Source: Thermanaeromonas sp. C210 (GTDB lineage Bacteria > Bacillota > DSM-521 > Neomoorellales > Neomoorellaceae). From it: DNA of 64,000 nt. Within the stretch, counting starts at the first letter, position 1. Each line of letters begins with the position of its first letter. Shown here piece by piece: positions 31,159 through 39,349 of the stretch. The stretch is from the NCBI RefSeq assembly GCF_013167955.1, contig NZ_BLWF01000002.1:221185-285184 (forward strand), read 5' to 3'. The notes under the pieces were generated by a model. It had not been told where the DNA came from and searched no databases. It saw only the letters and a list, made by a program, of their open reading frames with translations. The position numbers were made by a program, and so were the translations under genes.

Positions 31159-32298
31159 TCAATAATACTGGAGCGGATTGGTAGGCTCCCCTCGCAACTG
31201 GGTTTCGAAGTGCAGGTGGGGTCCCGTGCTCCACCCGGTGGAACCCACTCGCCCGATTACCTGCCCCCGCTTTACCTCCTGTCCCTCCCTCACTAGGATG
31301 GCAGAGAGGTGGGCATACATGGTGGAGAACCCGCCCCCGTGATCAATGATTATGTGATTCCCGTAAGCTCCCAAGAAACCGGTGGAAATGACCTGCCCGT
31401 CTTCAGCGGCCAGCACCTCGGTTCCCATGGGAGCCGGTATATCAATGCCGCTGTGGAACCGCTGGGTCTTCAGCAGGGGGTGAATGCGCCAGCCGAAGGG
31501 TGAAGAGATGCTGGTATATCCGCGCAGCGGCCATAAGAGATCGCTGGTGCCCCGGGGACCTAGCTGCCGCCTGTTCTGTGCCTGGATGGCCCGGATCTTG
31601 GCCGCAATCTGACGGGACAAAGCCTCCAATTCGTCCAGGGCCTGGGCTACCCTCTTCTTCTCCTCTTCCACCCGGGCCAGGAGCCGCTGTTTTTCGGCCT
31701 GGCGCGAGGCCAGCACGGCCCGCTCCCCGTCGGCCTGGCGCTTCAGCTTGGCCAGGGCGTCCCGCTCCGCTTCCAGGGCCGCCTTCTGGGCGGCAATCCG
31801 CTCCATCTCCGCCTTGATCTCTTCTACAAGGCGCATATCGTTCTCGGCAATTTTACCCAGCAACTCCATGCGCACCACGAAATCATTAAAGCTCGTGGAC
31901 TGGAGCAGGACTTCCAGATAGCTTACCTGACCGTTCTGATAGATTTCCTTGAGCCGCCGGCAGAAAAGATCGATGCGCTCCTGCTGCATGGCCTCTGCCC
32001 GCGCCAGTTCTTCCGCAGCTCGATCCACACGCGCCTGGGCTGCCTCTAGTTCCGCCTCCAGCCTCTGGATTTCCTGTTCCTTGGCCTTTATCTCGGCCTC
32101 CAGCTCCTCAAGCTGTTGCAGGAGCTCCTCTCCTTCGCTTTTCTTGTTCTCCAGAAGCCGGTTCTGTTGTTTGATCTTGGATTCCAGTTCCTTCTGCTGC
32201 TGCCGCAGGTCATCTAAATCAGAACCGCTGCCGGCCGCAGGAGATACGCCGAGGAGAAAAAACAGGGCTATAATGCCGGCCAACGTTCGCGAACGCAA
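31159..32298 (-). CDS. EnvC-like murein hydrolase activator / M23 peptidase
   Basis: The 379-residue secreted protein has a signal peptide (TLAGIIALFFLLGVSPAAGS) and a long coiled coil (about 30-240, rich in Glu, Lys, Gln and Leu). A C-terminal LytM/M23 domain follows: SSPFGWRIHPLLKTQRFHSGID, AEDGQVISTGFLGAYGNHIII and GSTGWSTGPHLHFET. The metal-binding residues (H in RFHSGID, D, and the HLH pair) are present, so it may be an active endopeptidase rather than only an activator. A TTG at 32296-32298 lies seven nt after GGGAGGG and is preferred over the ATG nine codons upstream. It sits beside ftsX, and FtsEX controls such proteins. Confidence 0.9.
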   Translation of the reverse strand: MRSRTLAGIIALFFLLGVSPAAGSGSDLDDLRQQQKELESKIKQQNRLLENKKSEGEELLQQLEELEAEIKAKEQEIQRLEAELEAAQARVDRAAEELARAEAMQQERIDLFCRRLKEIYQNGQVSYLEVLLQSTSFNDFVVRMELLGKIAENDMRLVEEIKAEMERIAAQKAALEAERDALAKLKRQADGERAVLASRQAEKQRLLARVEEEKKRVAQALDELEALSRQIAAKIRAIQAQNRRQLGPRGTSDLLWPLRGYTSISSPFGWRIHPLLKTQRFHSGIDIPAPMGTEVLAAEDGQVISTGFLGAYGNHIIIDHGGGFSTMYAHLSAILVREGQEVKRGQVIGRVGSTGWSTGPHLHFETQLRGEPTNPLQYY

Positions 32299-32334
32299 GG
32301 CATACCCTCCCTTATTATACTGCAACCCAGACCG

Positions 32335-33222
32335 CTAAACCTTCAAGAAGCGGTGGACGGCCAAAAGGCTTCCCGCCGCCCCTATAGCCGCCCCACCGGC
32401 TGTCAAGCCCAAACCGCTATACCACAAGATCCACCCCTCCCGCAGAAGGGGGACAAACACCAGGCTTAGACTAATTTTGTTCACGAGGGACGAATACCCG
32501 GCCGCCACGGCAGCCGCTGCCAGAGCTCCCCCTGTGAGGCCCAAAAAGAAGCCCTCCAGCAGAAAAGGCCAACGGATAAACCAGTCGGTAGCCCCCACGT
32601 ATTTCATGATGTTGATCTCCCGGCGCCGGGCGTAAACCGCCAAGCGAATGGTGATCATGAGAAGCAGGAGGCTACCGACACCGAGGAGAACCACTATGCC
32701 GGCCCCCAGGTAGCGCACCCAGCGCACCACCGCCAGCAGCCTTTCCACCACCGCCTGACCGTAGTTGACCTCTTCTACCCCCGGCATGCTGTGGATGGCT
32801 TGGGCGATTTCGCCGATCTGGGCCGGGTCCTGCACCTTGACGCGCAGATAATCGGGCAGGGGGTTCACTCCCCCTGTGGCCTTCAGGAGTTCTTCTTCGC
32901 TCCCGAACTGCTGGGCCAGGGTCTTAAGGCCTTCCTCTTTGGTCACCAACACTACATCGGTTACTCCTGGGAAATTCTTAAGGCGCTCCTGTAAAGCCAG
33001 GGCCTCTGAGCGCGGAACATCTACTTCTAAAAAGGCGGCAATTTCCACGTTAGACTGCAAAGTAGTGGCGATAAAGTTAATGTTGAGGATGAGGAGGATG
33101 AAGGTACCTAAGATAAAAAGGGTCACCGCCACGCTGATGGCTGCCGCCAAGCTCATCCAGGCATTGCGCCACAGGGAAAGGGCGGCCTGCCGCAGGAACA
33201 GCCCGAAGGTCCTAAGCTTCAT
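32335..33222 (-). CDS. ftsX: Cell division ABC-like protein FtsX
   Basis: FtsX is the four-span membrane partner of FtsE. The 295 residues show one N-terminal span (about 22-46), a large external domain (about 50-160) and three C-terminal spans (about 170-200, 220-245, 262-285). Family features include AALSLWRNAWMSLAAAISVAV near the start and RREINIMKYVGATDWFIRWPF before the last spans. FtsEX transmits ATP hydrolysis to peptidoglycan hydrolases, and the EnvC-like gene next door is the obvious partner. The ATG at 33220-33222 overlaps the ftsE end by 11 nt. Confidence 0.95.
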   Translation of the reverse strand: MKLRTFGLFLRQAALSLWRNAWMSLAAAISVAVTLFILGTFILLILNINFIATTLQSNVEIAAFLEVDVPRSEALALQERLKNFPGVTDVVLVTKEEGLKTLAQQFGSEEELLKATGGVNPLPDYLRVKVQDPAQIGEIAQAIHSMPGVEEVNYGQAVVERLLAVVRWVRYLGAGIVVLLGVGSLLLLMITIRLAVYARRREINIMKYVGATDWFIRWPFLLEGFFLGLTGGALAAAAVAAGYSSLVNKISLSLVFVPLLREGWILWYSGLGLTAGGAAIGAAGSLLAVHRFLKV

Positions 33223-33898
33223 AACCGTAAACCCCTTCCCTGTCGTCGCGCACCAGCCGGCCCTTGTCCAGGGCGATGACCCGCCGTTTTAGCGTGTTGA
33301 CTATATCCCAGGCATGGGTGGCCATGATGACGGTGGTGCCCAGGCGGTTGATTTCCAGGAGTAAAGCCATGATCTCCCGGGAGGTGGCGGGATCCAGGTT
33401 CCCGGTGGGCTCGTCCGCCATGAGGATGCGGGGACGGTTGACAATGGCCCGAGCAATGGCCGTCCGCTGCTGTTCACCGCCCGAAAGCTGGTGGGGAAAA
33501 AGATGGGCCTTGCCCAGCAACCCTACCTGGGCCAGGACCTCCTCCACCCTGGCCTTGATCTCCCGGGGAGGCGCTTCGACCACCTGCAAGGCAAAGGCCA
33601 CATTCTCGAAGACGGTACGGTCCGGCAGAAGGCGAAAATCCTGAAAGATAACGCCAATATTACGGCGAAGCATGGGTATTTCGCGGGGGCGGAGGCGCGT
33701 TATGCTGCGGCCCGCCACAATGATTTGACCCTTGGTAGGCAGCTCCTCGCGGAACAGCAAACGAATAAAAGTTGTTTTTCCTGCCCCGCTGGGCCCCACC
33801 AGAAACACAAACTCACCTTTATCGATTTTTACGCTGACATCCTTCAGGGCATATATGTTCTGGTTGTAGACTTTGGTTACGTTGAAAAACTGGACCAA
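33212..33898 (-). CDS. ftsE: Cell division ATP-binding protein FtsE
   Basis: This is the ABC ATPase of the FtsEX complex. The 228-residue protein has Walker A GPSGAGKTTF, the Q-loop region IGVIFQDFRLLPDRTVFENVAF, signature HQLSGGEQQRTAIARA and Walker B ILMADEPTGNLDP, then the His switch MATHAWD. The TTG at 33896-33898 gives the standard family length and N-terminus (VQFFNVTKVY) with GGTGAAGGG just upstream. The 23 further codons of the longer frame run into the upstream terminator. Confidence 0.96.
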   Translation of the reverse strand: MVQFFNVTKVYNQNIYALKDVSVKIDKGEFVFLVGPSGAGKTTFIRLLFREELPTKGQIIVAGRSITRLRPREIPMLRRNIGVIFQDFRLLPDRTVFENVAFALQVVEAPPREIKARVEEVLAQVGLLGKAHLFPHQLSGGEQQRTAIARAIVNRPRILMADEPTGNLDPATSREIMALLLEINRLGTTVIMATHAWDIVNTLKRRVIALDKGRLVRDDREGVYGYEA

Positions 33899-33915
33899 CC
33901 CTTCACCTACCCCCA

Positions 33916-33950
33916 AAGAAGACAGAAAGAAACAACCCCGTAGGGTTGTT
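33916..33950 (-). terminator. Terminator after the transketolase genes
   Basis: AACAACCC (33950-33943 on the minus strand) pairs with GGGTTGTT (33938-33931) around a four-base loop, followed by TCTTTCTGTCTTC. It separates the transketolase pair from ftsE. Confidence 0.75.
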
Positions 33951-33984
33951 TTCGACATTACCAGCAAAATTCCTCTTCGGAGGT

Positions 33985-34920
33985 CTACTTTTGTAACAGA
34001 ACTTCCCTGACATTTTTTTCTATGTCTGGCACCGACAGGCCATATCGACGTAAAAGATCTTCCGGGGAACCGGACTCCCCGAAGGTATCCCGCAGGCCAA
34101 CCCTCCGCAGGGGAACCGGGTATTCTTCCGCCAGGACCTCGGCCACGGCGCTGCCCAAACCGCCTATAATGCTGTGCTCCTCGGCCGTAACCAGGGCACC
34201 GGTCTCCCGGGCCGCCTCTACCACGGCCTCCCGATCCAGGGGTTTAATAGTGCTCACGTTCAAGACTCCCACCGAGAGGCCTTCGGCCTCCAGACGCCGG
34301 GCGGCTTCCAGGGCCAGGGCTACCATATAGCCGCAGGCCAGGATGGTGGCATCCCTGCCGCGGCGCAGGCGGTGGGCCTTCCCCACCTGGAACCGGTAGT
34401 CCTCATCGTAGATGATCGGAACGCTCATACGGCCCAGGCGAATATACACCGGCCCCTCATGCCGGGCGGCGGCGAAAACGGCCTGACGGGTTTCCACCCC
34501 GTCGGCCGGCACGATCACCGTCATGTTGGGAAGGGCCCGCATAAGGGCGATGTCCTCCACCGACTGGTGGGAGGCGCCGTCCTCCCCCACGGTGATCCCG
34601 GCATGGCTGGCGGCAATTTTTACATTTAGCCGGGGGTAGGCTATGGAATTGCGCACCTGCTCGAAGGCCCGCCCCGTAGCAAAGATGGCAAAACTGCTGG
34701 CAAAAGGAATCTTGCCGCAGAGGGCCAATCCCGCGGCGGTGCCCATTAAGTTCTGCTCGGCAATGCCCATATTAAAGAACCGGTGGGGAAATTCGCGGGC
34801 AAAGTATTCGGTCTTGGTGGATTTGGAAAGATCGGCGTCCAGAACCACCACCCGCTCGTCTTGCCGGCCCAGCTCCACCAGGGCCCGGCCGTAGGCTTCC
34901 CTGGTAGCCAATTTAGCCAC
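33985..34920 (-). CDS. Transketolase, C-terminal subunit
   Basis: The 311-residue protein holds the pyrimidine-binding and C-terminal domains of a split transketolase. It shows [50 protein letters not shown] with the catalytic Glu that activates thiamine diphosphate, [20 protein letters not shown], and a transketolase C-terminal fold. Together with the gene upstream it forms an active heterodimer for the non-oxidative pentose phosphate pathway. The GTG at 34918-34920 overlaps the N-subunit gene by eight nt; its ribosome-binding site GGGGGGAGG lies in that gene. Confidence 0.94.
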   Translation of the reverse strand: MAKLATREAYGRALVELGRQDERVVVLDADLSKSTKTEYFAREFPHRFFNMGIAEQNLMGTAAGLALCGKIPFASSFAIFATGRAFEQVRNSIAYPRLNVKIAASHAGITVGEDGASHQSVEDIALMRALPNMTVIVPADGVETRQAVFAAARHEGPVYIRLGRMSVPIIYDEDYRFQVGKAHRLRRGRDATILACGYMVALALEAARRLEAEGLSVGVLNVSTIKPLDREAVVEAARETGALVTAEEHSIIGGLGSAVAEVLAEEYPVPLRRVGLRDTFGESGSPEDLLRRYGLSVPDIEKNVREVLLQK

Positions 34921-35743
34921 GGCCCTCCCCCCTTTCCAGTTCATTGAGGGCCCGTTCGACTTCCTCCGGCTTGGGAGCCACACCGTGCCAACCCACCTGA
35001 TGCTCCATGAAGCCCACTCCTTTGCCCTTCACAGTTTCGGCCACAATGGCCGTGGGCCGGCCTTTAATCCCTTTAGCTTCTTCCACGGCCCGGATTATCT
35101 GGCCGAAATCGTGACCGTCAATGGTTAAAACTTCCCACCCGAAGGCCTGGAACTTGGCGGCAATGGGTTCCGGCGACAAAACTTCCCTTATAGGACCGTC
35201 GATTTGGAGCCCGTTGTGGTCGACGAAGGCGGTAACCCGGTCCAGCTTATAGTGGGCTGCCGCCATAGCCGCTTCCCAGACCATACCTTCCTCCAGCTCC
35301 CCATCCCCCAACAACACATAAACCCGATAGGAGCGCCCGTCTAGACGGCCCGCCAGGGCGATGCCGTTGGCTACGGACAACCCCTGGCCCAGGGAGCCGG
35401 TGGACATTTCCACCCCCGGCAGGGACTTGCGGTCGGGATGCCCCTGTAGCCGGCTGCCCAGCTTCCTTAAGGTAAAAAGCTCTTCCCGGGGGAAATAGCC
35501 CCTGTGGGCGAGGACTGCATAAAGGAGGGGGGCCGCATGTCCCTTGGACAGGATGAAGCGGTCCCGGTCCGGCCAGTCGGGGTTCTGGGGATCTAGCCGC
35601 ATGATGTGGAAGTAAAGGGCGGTCACGATTTCCACCGCCGATAGGGAGCCGCCGGGATGGCCCGAACCGGCCACCCCTATCATGGTAACAATATCCCTCC
35701 GGATGAGGCGGGCTTTTTCTTCTAAGTCGTGCAGCCAGTCCAA
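34913..35743 (-). CDS. Transketolase, N-terminal subunit
   Basis: The 276-residue thiamine-diphosphate-binding half of a split transketolase. Key parts are [19 protein letters not shown] (about 27-45), [39 protein letters not shown], and the diphosphate-binding motif [20 protein letters not shown] ending with [10 protein letters not shown]. The split form is common in anaerobic Bacillota and archaea. The TTG at 35741-35743 overlaps the stop of the YitT gene and has GGAGG eleven nt upstream, so the three genes are probably one transcript. Confidence 0.94.
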   Translation of the reverse strand: MDWLHDLEEKARLIRRDIVTMIGVAGSGHPGGSLSAVEIVTALYFHIMRLDPQNPDWPDRDRFILSKGHAAPLLYAVLAHRGYFPREELFTLRKLGSRLQGHPDRKSLPGVEMSTGSLGQGLSVANGIALAGRLDGRSYRVYVLLGDGELEEGMVWEAAMAAAHYKLDRVTAFVDHNGLQIDGPIREVLSPEPIAAKFQAFGWEVLTIDGHDFGQIIRAVEEAKGIKGRPTAIVAETVKGKGVGFMEHQVGWHGVAPKPEEVERALNELERGEGRG

Positions 35744-35744
35744 T

Positions 35745-36599
35745 TCAATTGTCCCTCCATTCGCGAAAGCCTTCCCCTAGAACTTCATGTACATTGCTCA
35801 CGATTACAAAGGCCCGGGGGTCTACTTCGGCCACCAGGTTCTTCAGCCTGGTCACTTCGGCCCGCTGGACGACTACCAGAAGCAGTTCGCGCCCCCGGTT
35901 GGTATAGACTCCACGCCCGCAGATCCCCGTGGCTCCCCGGTCCAGGTCGGTCAAAATCCGGCGGGCGATTTCCGCACTGTGATCCGAAATAATGACGGCT
36001 GCCTTGGCAAATCCACCACCTTCCTGCACGGTATCGATGGCCCGGCTGGCAAGAAAAAGGGCCAGAAGGGCATAAAGGGCGAGTTCCATGCCGAACACTA
36101 TTCCCGCCAGGGCGATAACCAGGGCATCCACCACCAACAAACCCATCCCGGCGCTCAAGGAGGTAAACCGCCGGAAAAGAAGGGCCGCCAGATCGGTGCC
36201 CCCGGTACTACCCCCGGAACGAAAAACGACCCCCAACCCTACCCCGGTAAGGATACCACCGTAAATGGCGGCCAAAAGAGAGTCAAAGGTAGCTGGACGC
36301 AACACGAGGCTTAAAGCGTCGGTAAGGAGGGAAAGGGCCACGGTGCCGTAAAGGGTTTTGACCCCGAAACGCAGGCCCAGGACTTTGAGCCCGGCCATAA
36401 AAAGGGGTACGTTGAGGACCAGCATGGTCAGCCCTACGGGGACCCCGATAATATGATAGAGGACCGTGGCCAGGCCGCTAACTCCGCCGGCGGCTATTTT
36501 ATTGGGCACCAAAAAAAGAACGAGGCCCAACCCCGTCAAAAAACAGCCCGCCGTTATCCCTATATATGAACGTATTTCCCGTTCCAGTTTCTTCGACAT
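35745..36599 (-). CDS. YitT-family membrane protein with DUF2179 domain
   Basis: The 284-residue protein has five or six membrane segments over residues 10-190 and a soluble C-terminal DUF2179 domain (about 205-280, with [23 protein letters not shown]). [22 protein letters not shown] (about 124-145) is a family hallmark. YitT proteins are widespread in Bacillota and their role is unknown; transport has been suggested. The ATG at 36597-36599 has GGAG eleven nt upstream. It overlaps the start of the transketolase pair, which may be accidental. Confidence 0.88.
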   Translation of the reverse strand: MSKKLEREIRSYIGITAGCFLTGLGLVLFLVPNKIAAGGVSGLATVLYHIIGVPVGLTMLVLNVPLFMAGLKVLGLRFGVKTLYGTVALSLLTDALSLVLRPATFDSLLAAIYGGILTGVGLGVVFRSGGSTGGTDLAALLFRRFTSLSAGMGLLVVDALVIALAGIVFGMELALYALLALFLASRAIDTVQEGGGFAKAAVIISDHSAEIARRILTDLDRGATGICGRGVYTNRGRELLLVVVQRAEVTRLKNLVAEVDPRAFVIVSNVHEVLGEGFREWRDN

Positions 36600-36679
36600 C
36601 GGGCGTCAAACTCCTGCCTATTTAGTTTACGGCACACCCTGGGTTTATAATAGTCAACTACCGGCCTTTGCCGGAAACT

Positions 36680-36712
36680 CCAACAAAACAGCCTGGGGTG
36701 TGGATCCCAGGC
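36680..36712 (-). terminator. Terminator after the winged-helix regulator gene
   Basis: GCCTGGG (36712-36706 on the minus strand) pairs with CCCAGGC (36697-36691) around an eight-nt loop, followed by TGTTTTGTTGG. It lies 16 nt past the regulator's stop codon. Confidence 0.75.
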
Positions 36713-36728
36713 CGCTAAAATCACCTTC

Positions 36729-37421
36729 TTAATTCTGTTTCAGGGCCTCCCGCATAAAATCGGCCAAAAGCTTTTTTTCCCGCAGGGTGAAGTGTTCCAT
36801 CTCCTCCTGGAGGTGGTGTATATAACGCGTCACCTGGGTGACAAAGGGCACCTGGGGTGGGTCTTTGGCCGCCATGCCCAGGACGGTCCCGGTAACCAGG
36901 GCCAGACCCCATTCGGGCCGGGCTACCTTCTCCAGGGCGGCTCGTATGTAAGCCAGCCCCTTCTCTCCCAGGGATCTCAGGTAAATGAGCAGCACGGTCA
37001 AAGTATACGCTCCTGCAATCAAGCGGTGTTCCTTACCCTGGAGCTCCTGGATCAGCTCCGGAAGTGCCCCTTTTACCTCCCGAGGCGACCAGCTCCTGAA
37101 GATGTTGAGGAGCCGCTCCCTCACTTCCTGCCACTCGCCGCACGGGGTACCCCCCCCGCCAGCTTCTCCGTCCGTCACCTTGTAGGCCTTCTCCGTAGGC
37201 ACAAACATGATCATAGAGCGACCCCGCAGCTTATCCCCGCTGCTCACCACGTATTCCCGCTCCAGAAAACCTTCCTTTTCCAGCTCGCGCAGCAAGTCAT
37301 AGGCCGTCCACTTGCTGACCCGGAGATTTTCCGCCACGGTGACGTAGTGGACGGGAGCCAGGGTTTCCTGATAGAGCTTCTTTATCCGGTTCAGGAACTC
37401 TAGTCGCCGCCGGGTAAGCAT
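36729..37421 (-). CDS. Winged-helix DNA-binding protein, putative regulator
   Basis: The 230-residue protein starts with a winged helix-turn-helix (RIKKLYQETLAPVHYVTVAE, then NLRVSKWTAYDLLRELEKEG at about 32-51) followed by a wing with YVVSSGDKLRGRS. Residues 95-230 are helical without a recognised ligand domain. I do not recognise the family; the arrangement suits a small-molecule or redox-responsive regulator. It is encoded 57 nt downstream of the radical SAM gene, in the same direction, so a natural guess is that it binds the tandem repeats at 38907-38954 in front of that gene. Confidence 0.65.
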   Translation of the reverse strand: MLTRRRLEFLNRIKKLYQETLAPVHYVTVAENLRVSKWTAYDLLRELEKEGFLEREYVVSSGDKLRGRSMIMFVPTEKAYKVTDGEAGGGGTPCGEWQEVRERLLNIFRSWSPREVKGALPELIQELQGKEHRLIAGAYTLTVLLIYLRSLGEKGLAYIRAALEKVARPEWGLALVTGTVLGMAAKDPPQVPFVTQVTRYIHHLQEEMEHFTLREKKLLADFMREALKQN

Positions 37422-37478
37422 GGTGGTGTCCTCTCCCCTAGTGACGTCGGAATCCTTCCCCCGACCAGGATACCATTC

Positions 37479-38870
37479 CTATTTGCCGGCTGTCAATTCT
37501 TTACTCCCTAATTCGGGGTGTCTCTCCTGCCAGATGCCGTCGGCCACCTGGGCCCACCTGGCCGAGTGGGCATCCAGAAAAGAGGCTATGCTGCCGCTCA
37601 AAACCGCTTCGGCCCCCTCATGGGTAGGTTTGGCTCCGGTTTCCGCCACAATCTGGCGCAGGGCCACAGGCACATCGATGATGGGGCAGGGCCGCAAAAG
37701 GTTGTCGCTAAAGGGTTGGCGTTTCTGGTAAGCCTTAAACAGGGGAGAGGCCAGGATTTCCTTCAGGCTCTTTTCCTTGATATTGTCCACGGCAAAGTGG
37801 ACAAAGGCGCAGGGTTCCACCGCTCCGCTGGCGGTAATGTGGAAGTAACGGCGGCCGCCGGCAATGCAGCCCAGGGTTAACTCACCGTCGTTCCAGAAGT
37901 CGGCGATCTGGATGGGCTTGTGGGTGCGTATATAAGGGATGCGCTCCGCCAGATACGCGCGCTGCTCGGGGGTGATTACCAGGGAAAGATCCGGGTCCCT
38001 CCCGATAGGTATATAATGGAACGTCCAGCCGTAGGCCACACCGCGCTCGATCAAAAAGTCGATGAACTCGTCGCTGGTAATCTCTTCTACGTTTTGTCTC
38101 GTTATGGTGATGGAGACGCCGAAGACCGCTCCCCTCTCCCGCAGCCGGTCCATGGCGGCCACTATGCGGTCGAAGACTCCCCGTCCCCGGCGCCCGTCGG
38201 TTCGTTCTCGCCAGCCCTCCATGCTGATGGCGGGGGAGATGTTGCCCACCTCCACAATCCGGTCGGCCACTCGGTCATCGATGAGGGTTCCGTTGGTGTA
38301 AATCATGAAGGCCATATCCGGGTGGCGTTCGGCCAGCTCGAATAAGTGAGGCCACAGGAAGGGTTCCCCGCCCGACATGGCCAGCCAGTAAATACCCACC
38401 TCTTTAGCTTCCCGGCAGAGGCGGTCCATCAAGGGCAGGTCCAGGGTATCGTGCTGGGCATACTTACCCGCCCAGCACCCGTAACAGCGCAGGTTGCAGG
38501 CGCTGGTAGGGTCTACCAAGAAGAAGTTGGGGATATGTATCCCCGTCTCCTCTTCCACCTGCTGCTGGCGGGGAATGCCCAAAAGCATGGCATTAACAAA
38601 CCAGTTGTAGACCATGCGCTTTTTCACATTGGGATGCAGTTGCGTAAAGAGCCTGTTAACGTAAGTACTGACGGCTTCGTTTTCCCGGTAGGCCTGCAAG
38701 AGCCTGTCGATCTGGTCCTTGTGCTCCTTCTTCCGGGCTATGAGGCGGGCGAAGTTCAGCAGCCGGGGGAAATTTTCTTCCGGATTGCGCTCGATGTACT
38801 TGAAGGCTTCCTGGAGGGCCTTTTCCGTCACCAGCTTCTTGGCCCCCTCCCAGTTACTGGGCAGATTCAC
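37479..38870 (-). CDS. Radical SAM protein
   Basis: The 463-residue protein has the radical SAM cluster motif CX3CX2C in SACNLRCYGCWAGKYAQH (about 128-145) and the SAM-binding GGE in LAMSGGEPFLWP. The C-terminal section has cysteines in LGCIAGGRR, EPCAFVH and RPCPIID that could bind a second iron-sulfur cluster (SPASM/twitch-like). About 110 helical residues precede the barrel. The overall layout recalls HpnH-like and heme- or peptide-modifying enzymes, but the substrate is unknown. The GTG at 38868-38870 follows AGGGGAGG. It has a near-consensus promoter and a repeat-rich leader, so regulation seems important. Confidence 0.88.
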   Translation of the reverse strand: MNLPSNWEGAKKLVTEKALQEAFKYIERNPEENFPRLLNFARLIARKKEHKDQIDRLLQAYRENEAVSTYVNRLFTQLHPNVKKRMVYNWFVNAMLLGIPRQQQVEEETGIHIPNFFLVDPTSACNLRCYGCWAGKYAQHDTLDLPLMDRLCREAKEVGIYWLAMSGGEPFLWPHLFELAERHPDMAFMIYTNGTLIDDRVADRIVEVGNISPAISMEGWRERTDGRRGRGVFDRIVAAMDRLRERGAVFGVSITITRQNVEEITSDEFIDFLIERGVAYGWTFHYIPIGRDPDLSLVITPEQRAYLAERIPYIRTHKPIQIADFWNDGELTLGCIAGGRRYFHITASGAVEPCAFVHFAVDNIKEKSLKEILASPLFKAYQKRQPFSDNLLRPCPIIDVPVALRQIVAETGAKPTHEGAEAVLSGSIASFLDAHSARWAQVADGIWQERHPELGSKELTAGK

Positions 38871-38906
38871 GGCTATCCTCCCCTTCCTGCAGGATGGAAT
38901 CTTGAT

Positions 38907-38954
38907 CCCAAAATACCCAAAAGGTAAATAAAATATTCCCCAAAAAACCCAAAA
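38907..38954. repeat. Paired CCCAAAA tandem repeats in the radical SAM leader
   Basis: CCCAAAA occurs four times, at 38907, 38916, 38939 and 38948. The copies form two identical pairs, CCCAAAA-N2-CCCAAAA, with starts 32 bp apart, about three helical turns. On the minus strand they read TTTTGGG and lie between the predicted transcription start (near 38959) and the ribosome-binding site. They look like binding sites for a dimeric repressor or for an RNA-binding protein acting on the leader. Confidence 0.7.
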
Positions 38955-38965
38955 ATACTAATTCC

Positions 38966-38994
38966 ATATTAATCCACGGGAGGGAAGCTGTCAA
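38966..38994 (-). promoter_or_regulatory. Near-consensus sigma-A promoter for the radical SAM gene
   Basis: TTGACA (38994-38989 on the minus strand), a 17-nt spacer and TAATAT (38971-38966). Only one base of the twelve departs from consensus. The leader is about 90 nt. Confidence 0.85.
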
Positions 38995-39019
38995 GGATTT
39001 AGTACCTGACGCATCCCCG

Positions 39020-39291
39020 CTTTTTAGCCTAGGCCTGCCTGGCTTTCGCTCGCTCCAGAAACCCTCGCGGGCCAAACTGTCACTCAACCTCAAGCTCCGG
39101 CGGGGTTCCCGGCAAATTCGACATCCTGTCTCAGTTGCCGGCCTCGGCCGTTCATGGCCTCGGCCCCGCCTCCGCTTTCGGCTTCGTGAAGTTTGGCAGC
39201 CGCGAAGGCTTGTTCGCTCGCTTGCGAGCCAGGGCAGGCCTTTGCCCCAGAAAGGGGAGGTAACTCAGATTTAACCCACTTTTTAGCCTAG
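39020..39291. repeat. Possible non-autonomous element with inverted repeats and flanking direct repeat
   Basis: The 475-nt gap between prfB and the radical SAM gene holds no gene I can support. It contains an exact 13-bp direct repeat, CTTTTTAGCCTAG, at 39020-39032 and 39279-39291. Just inside, AGGCCTGCCTGGCTTTCGCT (39031-39050) matches the reverse complement of 39215-39241 imperfectly over about 25 bases. The interior is GC-rich with several short palindromes (CGGCCTCGGCCG, GGCCTCGGCC) and only tiny frames, such as a 21-codon one starting near 39154. It may be a MITE-like unit or a structured RNA; neither is proven. Confidence 0.45.
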
Positions 39292-39321
39292 CGCGATTTA
39301 GCCAGAGGAAGGGAACAAAAA

Positions 39322-39349
39322 AGGAGCCGGTTCTCTTTTTCCGGCCCCT
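39322..39349 (-). terminator. prfB terminator
   Basis: AGGGGCCGG (39349-39341 on the minus strand) pairs with CCGGCTCCT (39330-39322) with one G-T pair and a ten-nt loop, followed by TTTTTGTTCCC. The stem begins inside the prfB stop codon. Confidence 0.85.

Noticed and set aside
31144-31175. Short hairpin AGTAT/ATACT at the end of the EnvC-like gene
   Set aside because: Five-base, AT-rich stem with no T-run; too weak to call a terminator.
37479-38870. Naming the radical SAM protein HpnH (hopanoid adenosyl transferase)
   Set aside because: Layout is only loosely similar and no hopanoid genes are nearby.
38854-39093. 79-codon minus-strand frame in the radical SAM leader
   Set aside because: It runs through the near-consensus promoter and the CCCAAAA repeats and has no ribosome-binding site.
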